DNA of 64,000 bases from Cardinalis cardinalis (Eukaryota > Chordata > Aves > Passeriformes > Cardinalidae). Location of the stretch: assembly GCA_014549065.1 (NCBI GenBank), contig JACDOX010000004.1:6822568-6886567 (forward strand), written 5' to 3'. Position 1 is the stretch's first letter. The number at the start of each line of letters is the position of its first letter. The position numbers and the translations under genes are program-made. The notes beneath the pieces are model-generated. The model did no database searches. It worked only from the letters and a program-made list of their open reading frames with translations, and was not told where the DNA came from. Shown piece by piece: positions 25,930 to 39,454 of this stretch.

Positions 25930-26220
25930 CACCAAAAGGTGTTGCCACCTACTGACAGCTGAGTACGGTGCATGAAAATAATTTGTTCTGCCGAGGGCAC
26001 TTCCATCTGTGTGGCCACCTCTGTGTCAGNCAGGAACCAGGGCACCCACTGCCACCTGCAGCCATGCCTGAAAGGCTGAGATCTGCACGGCAGCCTGTGC
26101 TCACCCCAGAACAGGCAGCACAGCAGCAGCCTGTTAGAATGTCCATACCAGGGCTGCTAAAGCTGATCTCCCCAATGCCACAGCAAAATATCCCCACCTA
26201 CCTTTCTGAGTGTTGATCAG
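25930..26220. other. GC-rich island in AT-rich DNA
   Basis: About 290 bases are clearly GC-richer than the flanks, with CAG/CTG-rich wording (for example CAGCACAGCAGCAGCCTG near 26115). Both strands are open for about 80 codons, which follows from the composition. It starts just after CCACCAAAAGGTG. Possible explanations are a worn-out repeat, an old exon or a regulatory island. I recognise none. Confidence 0.35.
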
Positions 26221-28182
26221 CACTCACATCAGGAAGGAAAGAAGAAGAGAAANGAAGGAGAAAACAATAATTTGTGACAGAAACAAAGACATCATATTTG
26301 AAGTTTGCTGAGAAAACAAAATCATAAGTGCAAGGTCACAGTCACAGGCACCACAATTTATCTTTAAAGATAAATTTCTTGGACAGAGTCTCGAATACTT
26401 CTGACTGGTTGGAAGGAGCTTTCTCTCAATAGGCACTGTTCATGTCTTAGCATCATCCAGAGCTCACAACAGTTTGGATATGAACACCTGATTTTGGGCT
26501 CCAAAGTAGTGTTTATTGATATTGACACATTTAACCTGTTCCTTTTGGTGTAAGAGCAAGAATCAGCCATAGTANTCTCTAACCTTGTAGGACAGTAATA
26601 TCCTTCTAATCTCCATCGATATTAGCACTGACATAATCAATATCTGCAGCAAATTAGTGTAAACTTCTTTAAATTCTGTTCTGTCCATCACACAGTTATA
26701 CAGACTAAAGGTTTCAAATGTTTTATAATGTGCAATAATAACAGTTCTGGAGGTGTTTGGCTGACCTTCTTGATAAGAAATATGTGTTGCAAAAACTTTC
26801 AAAATACCATTGTTAGCCAAGTTGTTCCAAAAAATTACCTAGAAATTACCGTATTTCATGGGATGATTTTCCTTTTTTCTGAATGTTTACTTTTATACAC
26901 ATGCTCACATAAAATGAATTTCAAAAACATATTTATTTTGAAGCTTAAAGGTTAATTTTTCATTAATTTCTACAGAAGAATTCCTGCATACATATCTCCC
27001 ATAAAGAAAGGTATATAGGACTTAATTATTTAATNATCTTAAACATGGTAGAAAGACTGGAGTTTAAAGAGAAGAGGGGAGACAATCTGAAAAAAAGAGA
27101 ACAAATATGCATTCATGGATACCTCACAGAGTCCTAATATCAGAAAAAAAATGAAACNCTAGTCTTAAATTACTTGATTCACAGCACATCACTATCTTGT
27201 CTATAACAAGTAGTACCTAAATGTGTATTGAGTATAACTTCAGATGCTATAGTTCTCAGAGATTTTTGTCTGGTATTCTTTTTTAAATAAGTCTAACAGA
27301 AAAGGAAATCAATTGAGGAAAAATACTTCATTTCTTGCTGATATTAACTACCAAAATCGCTCAGTTCTGAATGTCCACATTGAATTTAACTTGAATATAT
27401 ATGTACTGGGTTAGTTAAGTGGAGAGCACATGCTGAAATTACCAGGCATGCGCCTTTGCTCACTTCAGGAAATGGAGCTGAATCAGTGTGACTAATTGGG
27501 ACCCTGGTGCTTTGCATATGCTGTATGATGGAATATTCCTTCCAAATTCAATTTGAAAATAAAAATTATCTCCATAAAAGTGATCCCATCTTTAGTTTGG
27601 AAAGAAGCAAAGGAACACTGGCTTGTCATGCAAGACCTTGTAGCTCCCAGAGAAATAGGCATTATCAGAGACAAACTCACCCTAAGATGGAATGACCTTT
27701 AATAAATGTTGAACTGTCTATTACCTTTCTCCATCTCATCAGAAGCAGAGATGCCTAGGGCTATATTCACTTACTTAATGTAGACATCTAGAGTACAAAT
27801 CAATTGCTCACTCACATCTCATAAATAGTGCAATTGTGCTGCCAGTGTCCTATTTGATCCAGCCTCTGATTGTTCCTCAGGAAGGGCACAGATGTGGCAC
27901 AGGTCCTCTATTGTCTGTTACAGCCCGGCAATGACATCCTAGAGATCCACAGACATTTTCAGATGACACTAGAAATTGGTGTATACACAAAGACCTACTC
28001 AATTCAGCTGACCAAATACATGGGTGTTTACTTTAGGATGAGCTAAAAAGATTTCTTGAGCTAAAACTGAGTTGATCATGGACTTACTTCGCTTCCTTAA
28101 AGACAGACTGGAAAAATGAACAAAACTTACTAGAACCAGCATATTAGTGAAGTATCCTGGGATTTCACACAGTTCATTATAT
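26221..28182. other. AT-rich non-coding DNA
   Basis: No gene or repeat family was recognised. Confidence 0.55.
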
Positions 28183-28202
28183 ATAATAATAATAATAATA
28201 AT
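28183..28202. repeat. Short (TAA)n microsatellite
   Basis: About six and a half perfect copies of ATA/TAA occur in 20 bases. Confidence 0.9.
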
Positions 28203-30085
28203 TGGGTTTTCATTACTCTTTTTTAGTTTTTAAGTAGTTCAGGCTTAAAGCTTGGCAGCTTCTTAGTTTTTTTGGGGTTTTTTTTCCGAAATAATCTGGC
28301 AGATACACTTACTACCACATCTATTCTGATCTATATGCACAGCTCTCTCTAAGGATCAAGCCTCTCCTGACACCATCAGNTGCCTTTGCACTATAATCTT
28401 TGTGCTTATAATATTACATAAAATGTAACAGCTCATCCAGCTGGCATGGTAACAGCTCACATCCATACAGCTAAACACTTCCAGCTTCCCAAGAAAAGCT
28501 GGCTGTGTACAACTTGCTTAATGAGAACAACCCTGGGCCAAGCTTAACCTCAGTAGCCTGTAGCTTAACAGTTTTAGTCCTACAACCTAGGTACCAGAGC
28601 CTGTTACTGTTTAATGTACTGGGACAGCTGTATTCAGAGAACCAGTGGGAACTGGAATAAGTGCCTTGCTTCAGAGTGTGGTCCATGAGCCCAGCATTAC
28701 TTCTCCATCTATCAGTGACAGCAGAAGATTAATTAAAGTACAGCCTTGACCACTTTCTATATCCCAAATTCGTCATATTCTCCATTTTCCAAAATTGTTT
28801 TACTAGCTTTTATTACCATTTTGGAAGGTGTCTCCAGACAGCTTCTAGACTGTTTGGAGACATCTTCCTTTTCAGAAGACTGCTTTTTGTTGTTGTTTTG
28901 TTTTTTATTANTTCCCTGGTTTTTATGTAGTTCTATGTCTTAAATATTCAAGAATAATGTCAACATTTGTATGTGAGATTTATTTGGTCCACTCTCTCCT
29001 AAGAAAATGCTCAATCAAATTCCTTAGTGATCACAGTTAAGGAGCAGCTCTCCCATTTATTTCTCTTGAGTCAGGCTCTGAGTCCCAAGATACAGAACTG
29101 CTCCTTTTCTTGTGGGGTCTGAACCAAGGTTTTCTAGGAAGCAGTGATTTATTGCATTTATCTATTCCTGATGAGGCTCTGATCCAGTCAATATGCAGGT
29201 AGTTTATCACTGACTATCACCACCTATGCTAAAGCTGCAGCTACTGTAATGTTATTTAACATATCCTGATCTCTATCAAGTTACAGTACAAGAAGAGTAC
29301 GAGGTTTTTACTGTTGGAGTATGGGATTTCCATCTGCCAGCAATTTCCTCTATTCTCTCAATATTTTATGCTGCAACACCTCATGCTATNTTTTCTGTAC
29401 TGTGTCTGTACATCTCAGTTTGTCATGCCTGGAAAATTAGCACCAGCATCTCCTACAGAGCTCCACTAGGTCCCTGAGATATTTAAATTGGTATTGTCAT
29501 TTGTTGTCAAGCACTCATTTCCTCATCTTATTCTTAGGATTCCAAATTGGTGTAAAAGCACTTAAAAGTTTTGCCCTTGCACTGTCACTCAATACCACAT
29601 GTGCCAGTCAACTGGCACTGTAGGAGGTGTCATTTGCCTTCCATTTTTATTATGATTGTGCTGCTAATTTCCCTCCTGGTCCTTTCAGAGATACATGGAA
29701 CACTAATCTTGAGACCCTTCCCCCCTCCCACCTCGTTTTACTGCAATAAAAACAGACAAATAAACAAACTTCACCTTGAACTGNTCATTTCTACAGAGAC
29801 TTTTCTATACTGAATTTAAAGAATTTTTACCTAGGAAATTTATTGAAATGAAAGTCTTAAAGCATTCTGATGAAACTAATTTATAAACCAAACCAATTTT
29901 CTCCTCAGAAATATATAGAAAGAAATTTTCATGTTTTAGTTTGTGAAAAAATGTCCTTTTCTTTTGGAGATTACAGGTGACGAGTAAGACCATTTTCCTG
30001 AAGCTTTCACAGGAAGTACAACTTACATTTATTTAACTTGAGCATTGTTAACAGGTATTTCCAATTGCAGCGGCACAATTCAGTG
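28203..30085. other. AT-rich non-coding DNA
   Basis: No gene or repeat family was recognised. Short T and G runs occur near 28267-28285. Confidence 0.55.
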
Positions 30086-30090
30086 AAAGA

Positions 30091-30739
30091 TGAAATTAAC
30101 ACAGGCAGGAGACTTCTCTCTTTTTTAANGCCTTTCTCAAGAGAGATCAGCTCAGGTGGGAAGAACCGAAGAACCGGCAGGTCAACACTCACACCGCTGC
30201 TGCTCCCAGGCGGGACTCAAGGAAGAAGGAACAGTGCAGCTTTATTTGCTGGTCAGCAGGCACAGCTCGGAGCTCCATCCCCACAAGAACATTGGGAAGT
30301 TGCCTGGCTTTTTGGGGCAACATTCGAGGTCCTCTGTCTAGCCAGCATCTTTTAAGGTCAGGGTGAGGAGTAAAAAGGCCTTGACGGATACTAGATTCTG
30401 TTTCTCACATCAAGACATCACTTTGATTTGTCAATTTTGTGTTGGCTNGTTGTTTTAGTGGTTTTTGTCTAGGTTTGGTGAAGGGTCTCTCCCGTTGCAT
30501 GCTGGATCTGATGTGATTTGCATGTTGGCTCATGTCCCTCCTCCTTCGCTGTCTGGGTGTCATCCTCTAGGAAGCAGCAGGGTGTCACTCAACAGAAGGA
30601 CCAATTCTTAACCATAAACAACAGGTAGTTAACAAAAACAACCGGTGATTGTAATAACAAACAGAACTCCACCCTGGCAGCAACTGGTTCACTCTGCAAC
30701 CTTTTAAAAAAAAATTGGCAGCTTTTTCTACTCATAACA
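30091..30739 (-). mobile_element. LTR-like element (endogenous retrovirus), minus strand, ends uncertain
   Basis: The minus strand shows LTR architecture. A TATA-like CCTTAAAAG lies at 30349-30357, and a polyadenylation signal AATAAA lies about 105 bases downstream (30241-30246), followed by a GC-richer stretch with a repeated GGTTCTTC motif. The interval is GC-richer than its flanks. With ends placed at 30091 and 30739, the element would begin TG and end CA and be flanked by AAAGA at 30086-30090 and 30740-30744, a possible 5-bp target duplication. An alternative end lies near 30763, where a purine tract (AAAAGGGGGA on the minus strand) would precede a TGG start. No internal retroviral genes or second LTR are present, so this would be a solo or truncated LTR. 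The family is not recognised. Confidence 0.5.
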
Positions 30740-30763
30740 AAAGACAGTAGAGTTTATCTACCA

Positions 30764-31191
30764 GAATCCCCCTTTTAAAAAAATCTCTTTCCTAAGCCCT
30801 CCAGCATATTAGGTGCATATTAAGTACACTGGTCTTGGAACCTGTTAAAATTTTGAGTACTGATCTCTACTAAGTGATGTGATCAGAGTTGAAACTGAAT
30901 GAATGATTTCATGTTCAAAGACCTGAGAGAACTGACATGGATGAACATTAGTTCTTTCACTCACAAAAATAGTTACAATTTCTTTGTTTTCACGCTTTTC
31001 CATACTGACAGACATTTAGCCCTTGGGGTCCGCTATTATGTGCAGAGTGAGTGGTATAGCTTTGTTTCCATTAGTATGAGAGACAAGAAAGTGACACTGT
31101 GCAGAAAAGAAAGACAATACTGAGGTGGATGTTCAAAACAATTCCAATTTCAAAGGCCTGTGGTGCTGAAATGGAAAAGCCAGTGTGTGTG
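30764..31191. other. AT-rich non-coding DNA
   Basis: This is the flank of the LTR-like element. On the minus strand its first 30 bases are purine-rich. Nothing else was recognised. Confidence 0.5.
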
Positions 31192-31226
31192 TTTGAGTGT
31201 ATGTGTGTGTGGTGGCAAATGTGTGT
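31192..31226. repeat. Imperfect (TG)n microsatellite
   Basis: Two short TG runs are broken by TTGAGTGTA. The tract is imperfect and short. Confidence 0.8.
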
Positions 31227-34200
31227 TCCATTGCAATATGAGGTAAAAGGCATTTCAAGTGCTCCCTGAATGACAATGAAGTATTGGAAAGCAATGACAT
31301 TCTAATCATTGCTGCAAATGTCAGTGCAAGGAGCCTGTGGGTTGTGGGTCCCCAGTGCACAAGTTAACAGCTTTACAGTAAAATCACCAGGGATCAATTA
31401 AAAGAAAACTGTTAGTAACCTTCATGCACTCTATTGCTGAAACGTCTGAGAAAAAAAAGGTCTAATTATAGTCCTAACCTTTCCCAGTGGGCTATGAATG
31501 AACCTCCCAATGGTCTGTGAATGAGCTTCCAAATATGGCATGGAATAAGAAAGTGAAAAAAAGCCGTGGTGTGTTATTTTCACATGTTTAGGGTTTCTTA
31601 TGCAAAGCACTCAATAACACAGCTGGTGACCAAGCAAACTGAGATGAAATGAATGAATACTCTGTAATGTAACCAAAAACAAAGTGTGATACGAATTTAA
31701 GTTTGTTAAGAGACAGAAATCAATGTCAACCTGAAAACTATGAACAAGAATTAGATGTAAAAGCACAAACTGCATAGAACTATTGTGCTAATAACTTTTG
31801 TGGAACTTTTTGCAAATTNATTTTACTCAGTATTATGCTTCTTTTTAGCAATGTTTCAAGCCAATGTGAAAAAAGGAGANAAATGACTGAAGACTTTTCC
31901 AGCAAAGGAGCATATAACAAGATTTTTACCCAGTAACTGTCTGAGGTGGAAAAAAAATCCAACCTAATTTGCTTTCAGCCATTTACAACCTCAAAAATAA
32001 TTCTGAAGTCAGGATAGACCACAGAAAAGGGGGGGCCTAGTGAGGACACGTTCTTTGTTTGGCCAGGAGTGGCAATGTCTTGAAGCTGATTTTCATGCAG
32101 AAAAACTCCGGAGGGACAAATGAGCCTGGATTGGTCAGCCTTGCAAAACCAAGCACAAAAAGATTTTTGAAAAATAGACACAGTAATGAAATGCATAATG
32201 ACAATAAACCACTGCATGCTATTACCATACAAGCCTACTTCAATAGGTGTTGTATGGTAACTCAACACCGTACNTCAGGGTATGTCTCTTTCCTTGCCTT
32301 GGCCACCCTCTGGGGTACCTCTCTTCCACCTAAGCAGCAAGCAGAATTAATGGGGACAAGAGGGACACTTTTCTAATATCTGGTCTAGGAAGATGGGGAG
32401 TTGAGAAAAGCAGCTTCCATATGTAGTTTTAAGCTCCAATCTTTCTCTATTAACATCATGAGACGATGTGCAGTTCTGAGATGGGGGAAAAAAANCACTG
32501 TATCCTCTTGGGACTTCAAAGACTTTTACCTCAGGTGCTGGCACATTGACTTGTTTTGTGAAGCTATGAGCTTATTCTTAAACAGTATCGACAGGAAACA
32601 GCAGATGGCTAAATTGCTTGCAAATGCTTTTATANTATGGTTTATATTCACCAAGACACTTCCACAGTGACATGAGCAATGTCATTTTCTAGTAATGTTT
32701 GGAATTAGTCCCTTGGGTCACCAATTCCCAGGCATTACCAGATGATAACTCTAAAACTGTGATTACTTAAATATTTTCAAATCCTGAAGTACTCTTATAA
32801 GGATACAATTTGCAGCCATGGGAGCCTTGTTACAGTGTTGCTATCCATACAAATATCACCAGAGTCGTGCTTCAAGTCTCCATCATATATCCCCTGGTAG
32901 AAGAGTTGATGATTGGAAAGGAAAAATTTCTTTAGGCTGAAGCATATTTTACAAGATCTTCATCAAATGTGGTTTCTCATGTCCCTTTAGAAGAAAAATA
33001 CATTTTTAAAAGAAACCAGTTATATCTAAACTAAAGCAGATTAATTTGAATTTCTTATAAAGTGTCTTAGAATATTTTTGACCTTGGAAAAGAGAATAAT
33101 ACACCTTTTGACACTACATAAGTATCAAAATATGCATAAGGGAATTAGATATTCAAAACCTGCTAACATTCAATTGTCTCCAGCTCCTCCATAAAACTTC
33201 ACTGCTGTTAATTCCATAGACTTTTTAGATTCATGCTGAGTATTTTATTTGCAAATCACAAACTATTTTGACTCATCTTCCTATGTAACTCTTTACTATA
33301 TGTAAATATTATCCTATTCACACTTGTCTGAAAACAAATAACATAATAGGCAAGATAACATACAAGTGAAAACTCACAAGTCTATGTTTATTAGTAAAAT
33401 TTTGCCTTAAACTTTTTACATTAGTAATAGCATTTTCCAGTATTAATTCTATTGGGGCATTTAGTAGTTAAGATTATATTTTAATAAGGAGTGTGACCAT
33501 ATTTTAACCTATAAGAAGGAGAAAGTATGTTAGATGGAAGAATATTTACTGCTCTTCTACATATAATTTATTAAGATCATTAAAAAATTCTAGTCAACAA
33601 CATATTAAGAAGATTTTGTTTTTAGCATTGATCTTGAGACCTATTCAGCAAATTTATGGAAATCTGAATGGCTTCAGTGCTTTAGATTTGTATGTCTAGA
33701 GTAATGCATTTCAGAATCATGGCCCAAACCAGAAAGTTTCAAATAAACAGAAGAGAAGTATGCAAGAACAAAAAAATCATACATTAAGTAAGCTGCTTGA
33801 ACCATTAATAACATGAGTAGTGATATCAGAATATTTGATGGAATACACAGGAAACTTAAAATTCAAAGTCTGAACATGGACAATATCCATAACCAAAAAT
33901 TTAAATAATTAGAAACTCTTACAATGCACTTTGATTAAACAATAAAAAAAAATACAAGCCAGATTGAGGAGCAATAAAAATCTCTTCAAGCTGAAAGTTC
34001 AAAGTGTTCTTNTCTTGATGACCACCTAAAGGACAGTGCTCTACTCTTCAATTCCCTTCATCCCCTGCAGGGAGCTGAAGCCCTTTATACTTTTTTTTTT
34101 TTGATCCTGTCTTTTATGGTGGGTGCAAGAATAACATGCCTCACCTGTGCTTTNTATCATCTTTCTGCACCAGCCTCTACACCACAGTACAACATAAACA

Positions 34201-36544
34201 AACTGTAAGCTGTGGGGAAGGATTCAGCTAAATGTCATTAAACTTAGAAGAAATTTCACTGTAACTCCCTCCTGATATAGGATGTCCTTGACTGTATTTA
34301 TCTGTTCCGGAAATGAGCAGTACAGAAAATAATTCATTAAAAAGTGATAAACTACATTATCCTTCAGCAGTTGATAAATGCCATGACTCCCAGCTGATTG
34401 TAGCATATCTATAATGGAGTGTGGGAGTGTGGGCTGTGAATATCTTCGTTATTCATTCCAAGGTTTATAAAATGCCTACAGCCACAATAATGAAGCTTTA
34501 TATACAAAAATCAAAGACATAAATTTCATACACAGCCCACAGTGGGATGTGCTACCTAAAATGACTACTGCTGCTGCAGCTAGAAATTCATCGACAATCC
34601 AAGCAGGGTGTAATATAAGATGGAAAGGGACCAATTGTCTGAAAAACAGAATCAAGTATCTAAATTTCCTCTCAAAAGAATTATCCACAGTAGCATAATT
34701 TTGATTCTGTACCAGGCTCAGGAACTATCTGAGTTGAAGTCCTGGTTTTGAATGACAGAAGTACATTAGGGTGACTAAATGTTGGTCAAGGTTCTTTGCA
34801 TGGGAAATTTATACTAATCGTACTCCACAACTGATTAATTGCTGCATCACTTGAAACACTATTTTATTTTCTCAAGTTTCTACCATCCAAGAATAGACCA
34901 GACACACATGGAGGTCTCAGGCACTGGCGAGTCAGGGAGGAAAATGGGACAGCCAGGAGTACAAAANGTTACAAGCAACGAGAACATCCATAAAAAGAGA
35001 ACCTTGTAAAGTGTGTGGGAGAAGTGAGGCAGGACACAATGAATGAAAAATAAAATATAGAAAAGAGACAGATGGGATATGGATGGCATAAACAAACTGG
35101 CTGCTGAGCAGTCAACCTTGGGAGATGCAGTGTCAAAAACAAATGTAATGGTAGAAGAGGATGGTAATGCAGAGATACTAAAATGAATCTATAAGATATC
35201 CTGTGGATATAATGAGTGGAGTGGGGAAGTAGAAATCAAANAGAGGGATTTCCTCCTACCTTTGACAGTAAAGAAAGTGAGACCTCTAGAAAATGTCAGA
35301 GTCTATATATATAAAATACCTAAGATCCCATAGATGCCTCATAAACAGTATTCGGTATTTAATCTGTGGTTTTATTTTAAATTCTTATCCTGATATTTTG
35401 AGGACTCTATTGGTAACTTCAGCAAACTAATAACATAATCTGAGAAACTGAAAATGCTTATGGGCAATGGACAAGTACAGAGACTCCAAAGAAATCTGGT
35501 ACAGCGCTGAAAACAATTCAACATTCCTTAGATAATACCTGAAGGTATTCATTCCTTCGCTCCTGCACATTATTTATTTAGGAGATTTACCTTACCAGGA
35601 GCCTTTATGAGATCTACCTAAAGCCTCTTGGATTCAAGCTAAGCTATATTGTCTCAATGCTAAAAAGTAAAAGGAGACTAGGGTGGCAGACTTAGGCGTG
35701 AGATCTTGGCAAAAATTCATTCCTTAACAGAAGTAATATTTCTGCTGTATTCCTACCTGCCTGTCACCTGAGTCAAAGTGAGCAATTGGCAGCATCTCTC
35801 CAAAACAGAAAGTCACATTTAAAGCTAAAGAATTAACATGACTTCTTTAAAGAAAAGAAATGACTTAGCAACTATCCAAAATTAAATATGTTACAAAATG
35901 CATTGTCTCTGAACCAAGGAATCAATCAAACCATATTTCCAACTGATCTGTGTCATGCATTTTGTGCGTCATCTATTCCTTATTGCAATACCACATCCTA
36001 TGTTAACACCCTTAGTGCATTATTTCCAGATGCTTCTCATATCAACAGACAATATCTTCTTTTTGTTTCCTGCGTCTCTCAGAATTCTTTTCCCTGTTTC
36101 CTCTCCTGTGCACTACCAATGTTTTGTCTTCTATCTGCACAACAGAGAATATCCACTACAGCTAATCAGGTGCTATGTGCATCCCAAATGATCAGCTAAT
36201 GTATACATGTTAGCTGACAAGGGATTTGTTGAGTTATAATGGATAATGATTGAATTCACCCTGTAATTCTTACAGGGAGGTACAATAAAAGAATACAACA
36301 TTTTTTTCAGGTACCTAACCCATGTTTCAGCGTCATAAAAAGAGATCTAAATTTAGATATTCATATTTAGGCATCTAAGGAAATATGATATCTCTCAGCT
36401 CCAATTTTATTCAACAGAGATCTTGTCTAACTAGACAGCTAAGCCTAGGGAATGATCCAGCTGACAAATTTACATCTGGGGACATCAGTCCTCTCCCTGG
36501 ACTTTGTTAACTGAAGTGCCTCAGATCATAATCCTGTGATCAGC
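31227..36544. other. AT-rich non-coding DNA
   Basis: No gene or repeat family was recognised. A diverged duplication of about 23 bases lies at 31490-31534, based on CTATGAATGA-like and CTGTGAATGA-like copies. A T12 run is at 34091-34102. A G7 run lies near 32030. Confidence 0.55.
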
Positions 36545-36596
36545 AGTCCACCAGTATTTGAGAAGTCCACTTGTATTTNAGTCCACCAGCATTTGG
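36545..36596. repeat. Three short direct repeats
   Basis: Three copies of an AGTCCACCAGTATTT-like unit begin at 36545, 36564 and 36580. Their spacings are 19 and 16 bases, and the copies differ at one to three positions. The second copy ends in an N. Confidence 0.75.
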
Positions 36597-39260
36597 TCAC
36601 TACGTAGGCTAGGCAAACTGGACAAGGACCTGGGAGAAATGATCCTTTAGTGGCAGGAGAAAACCAGGTTGGGTTTATGTAAGTTTATACCAAAAGGCGC
36701 TGAACAGCTGTGCAGGCAATTGAATTGATACTAGGTCTCCACCAACTGTACCAGGAGTTTAGACACCTACTCTCTGTAGGTACTATCTTAAGACACTTAT
36801 ATTTACACAGTTAACCTCTAACTGAATGTCTCCTTTAATGTCCTTGTAAATTTGCCAGGTTTGGCTGGATTGATTAAAGAGTCCCTGTAGAGAATATCTG
36901 ATTACATAAAACCAGTCTAAAGCTTTGGTTTCCAAGGTCTGCAAAACAATCTGCGTAGAAGGCACTCAAAATATGAAAATGTCAGAATTCAAGTTGCCTT
37001 AATCTGTCTCCCTCATGTGAATACATGATGGTATATTTTTTAATTATATAGTCACATTTTTTTCCCCAGAGGACCTCTACTTCATTCAGTGTGCAGATGA
37101 AACAGTGCTCATTTAATGAGCAGTAGTTCAGTATTTTGTTTTCTCCTTATTCTTCACTGTGTAGCTCTTGGCCTTATTTATTGCACACAATTATAACATT
37201 GCTCAGAAGACAGAGTTATTAATTTCCTCATGGGCTTTTCTGTGTAACTCATCTCTATAATGCATTCATTTTCACAGCACCCTTTCGAAACACTTCCTCT
37301 ATTCACAGCTGAGAGGCTACGCTTGGAGAGATTAAAGTCCACAGTATCCATAGATATGAAGTGGCCAATTTAAGTCACTAGGCAAATTATTTTTTCAAGG
37401 ACTTAACATTGCTTCACATTTATAAACTCTGTACACACCCCTGTTGGCATCATCCTTGCACAGAGTGCTCATCATTCCTGCAAATCAGATGCCAGGAATT
37501 AGCTAAGTACTCACAAATAAAATAAAATCAGTAAACCATCATAAAAAAATAATGGCTTGTGTGCCTTGATTAGCATTATAGGCTTCTTGACAAATCTACC
37601 TCAATTTTCCATTGATCTTCTTCACCAGCCTGCTTACTCTCTGTCCCAGTGTCCTCATCNAGTTAATCTTACTTTTCCTTCTGACTCTCCAATCAAATGC
37701 AGTCTCTTAAAGGAAACACACAGCACCAAAAGTCACTAAAGACTTCTCAAAGCCTTGGTAAAACTTAATTTTGTCTTCAATGCATAGAAAAGGCTGTCTG
37801 TGGCAGAACTTGGACACAGACAGGAAAATTCTCAGATACAGGGTTTCTAGTGCTGTCTCTGGCATGCTGCATGGTGTGGCTGTGGCTGTGGGGGTACGTG
37901 TGTATAGACATGAAGTACCACTAGTTTTTTCTCTCATCCTTAGCACTTCACCCTAGAAGATGCCATAGGAATTTGGCAAAGCAAGGATAACAATGACTGC
38001 TTGGCTGCCTCTAGCTGTCTAATTCCTGAACAAATGTGTATATTGTCTATGCATGTAAATTATCTAGAGTAGCCCAATCCAGTATTTTGTTTCTTCAGCC
38101 CTGCCACTTCTTTTTGTCTTTTCCACTCTCCTTACTTACAGAAGAATGGCTTTATTGCTGTCACCAAGGCTGTTAACAGNCAAACACAAGACTAGACTCT
38201 GTTCAGCAGAGTCTACATCTATCATGTGCCTCCCATGACATTTCAACTGAGCGATATTTAAACAATGCTAAGAAATCAAGAACCATTTGGTGTCATTCCC
38301 ATGAAGCTGGTGTAAGAGGATATTGATTTTGCAATTTGATACTGATAACCCTCAGCACTTTGCATCCCTACCAGCCATGGATATCTGCCCCTCATCTCAA
38401 ACAGCTGCCTCTTATTTCAGGGTCCTTCACAAAGGGCTGTCTGTTTCCTTTGGCACAATCCTTTCTATAGCTTTGGCAAGATCCATTAAATATGGAGCTT
38501 AATATCATGAACATCATATCAAATGGCAGCTCACTTAGGCCTCTTCCAAAAAACAGAGATATCCTCAAAAAAAATACAAATCCTGAGAATCTTCTATAGA
38601 GTATCTCTAGGGACACTTACAAATAGAGGAGTATTGGACAAATTTTCTTCTTCAAGAAATAAAAAGTTCTCCATATAAAGAGACAATTCTGACAGGATTT
38701 CAAACATAGCACTTTAGCATAGCAATCTTTGCTGTAATGTAGAAAATATTGTAAATGCAGAATAGAGATGAGATTATATTAGAAGTGAGAGTGATTAACA
38801 ATTTCCATTCCTCTATGCTAGCTAAAGCCTAGTAGANAAAGTCTCAGAAATAAAAACCCTCAAACTGAGACGATGTTGAAGGGAAACTATAAGCAGCAGC
38901 TTCCCATGGTGAATATAAATAATGAATGCAGATTAATGAATATACTAAAAAAATAATGAGTAAAGGTAAAAGAAGACATCGGTTATATCAAAGATGATGA
39001 GAAACATTTAATTTAGTTGTTTAGAAGCTTATGCAATCAGTACAAAAGGTTCCAGACTGAGAGTTAAACAAAAGCTCTGGAAGAAAAAATATCTATTGAC
39101 ATGGGAGTTACTTAGTTCATTTCATCCCAACGGTGTTAATTTCATTCTGCTGGTGTTGATCTATGTTAATACCTTATGAGAACAGATTCCTTGTTAGTTT
39201 TTGCTGGAAAATGAGAAAAGCCTCATTGAGTAATAACTGAAAGATAATGTCTATGATCTT
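36597..39260. other. AT-rich non-coding DNA
   Basis: No gene or repeat family was recognised. A TGGCTGTGGCTGTGGGGG string near 37877 is locally G-rich. Confidence 0.55.
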
Positions 39261-39454
39261 AAAAAAATGGGGGAGAGGTAGGGAAAAGGGGAGAAAAGAA
39301 AGGGAAGACTGGGGAAGGGAAGATGGAAGGGGAAGGAGAAGAGGAGGAAGAAGGGAAAAAAGGGAAAAAAGAAAAAAAGGAAGAAAGGGGAAAAAGGAAA
39401 AAACTGAACAGGAAGTGAAGAAAAGGAAAAAGAAAGGGAAAGAAGGAAAGAAAA
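39261..39454 (+). repeat. Long purine (GA-rich) low-complexity tract
   Basis: About 190 bases are almost entirely A and G, with only a handful of pyrimidines. The tract is made of irregular GGGAAA-, GAAG- and AAAGG-type words rather than one repeated unit. Such tracts can form triplex DNA when mirror-symmetric. The charged Lys/Glu/Arg-rich open frame across it, and its Phe/Ser/Pro-rich antisense, are composition artefacts. Confidence 0.9.

Noticed and set aside
26395..26425. GGTTGGAAGGAG as a minus-strand CR1 tail
   Set aside because: The flanking bases do not continue the CR1 pattern on either side.
30764..30800. Polypurine-tract-like minus-strand sequence as proof of a provirus
   Set aside because: No retroviral coding sequence follows it, and an alternative LTR end with a 5-bp duplication fits better, so it is kept only as an alternative.
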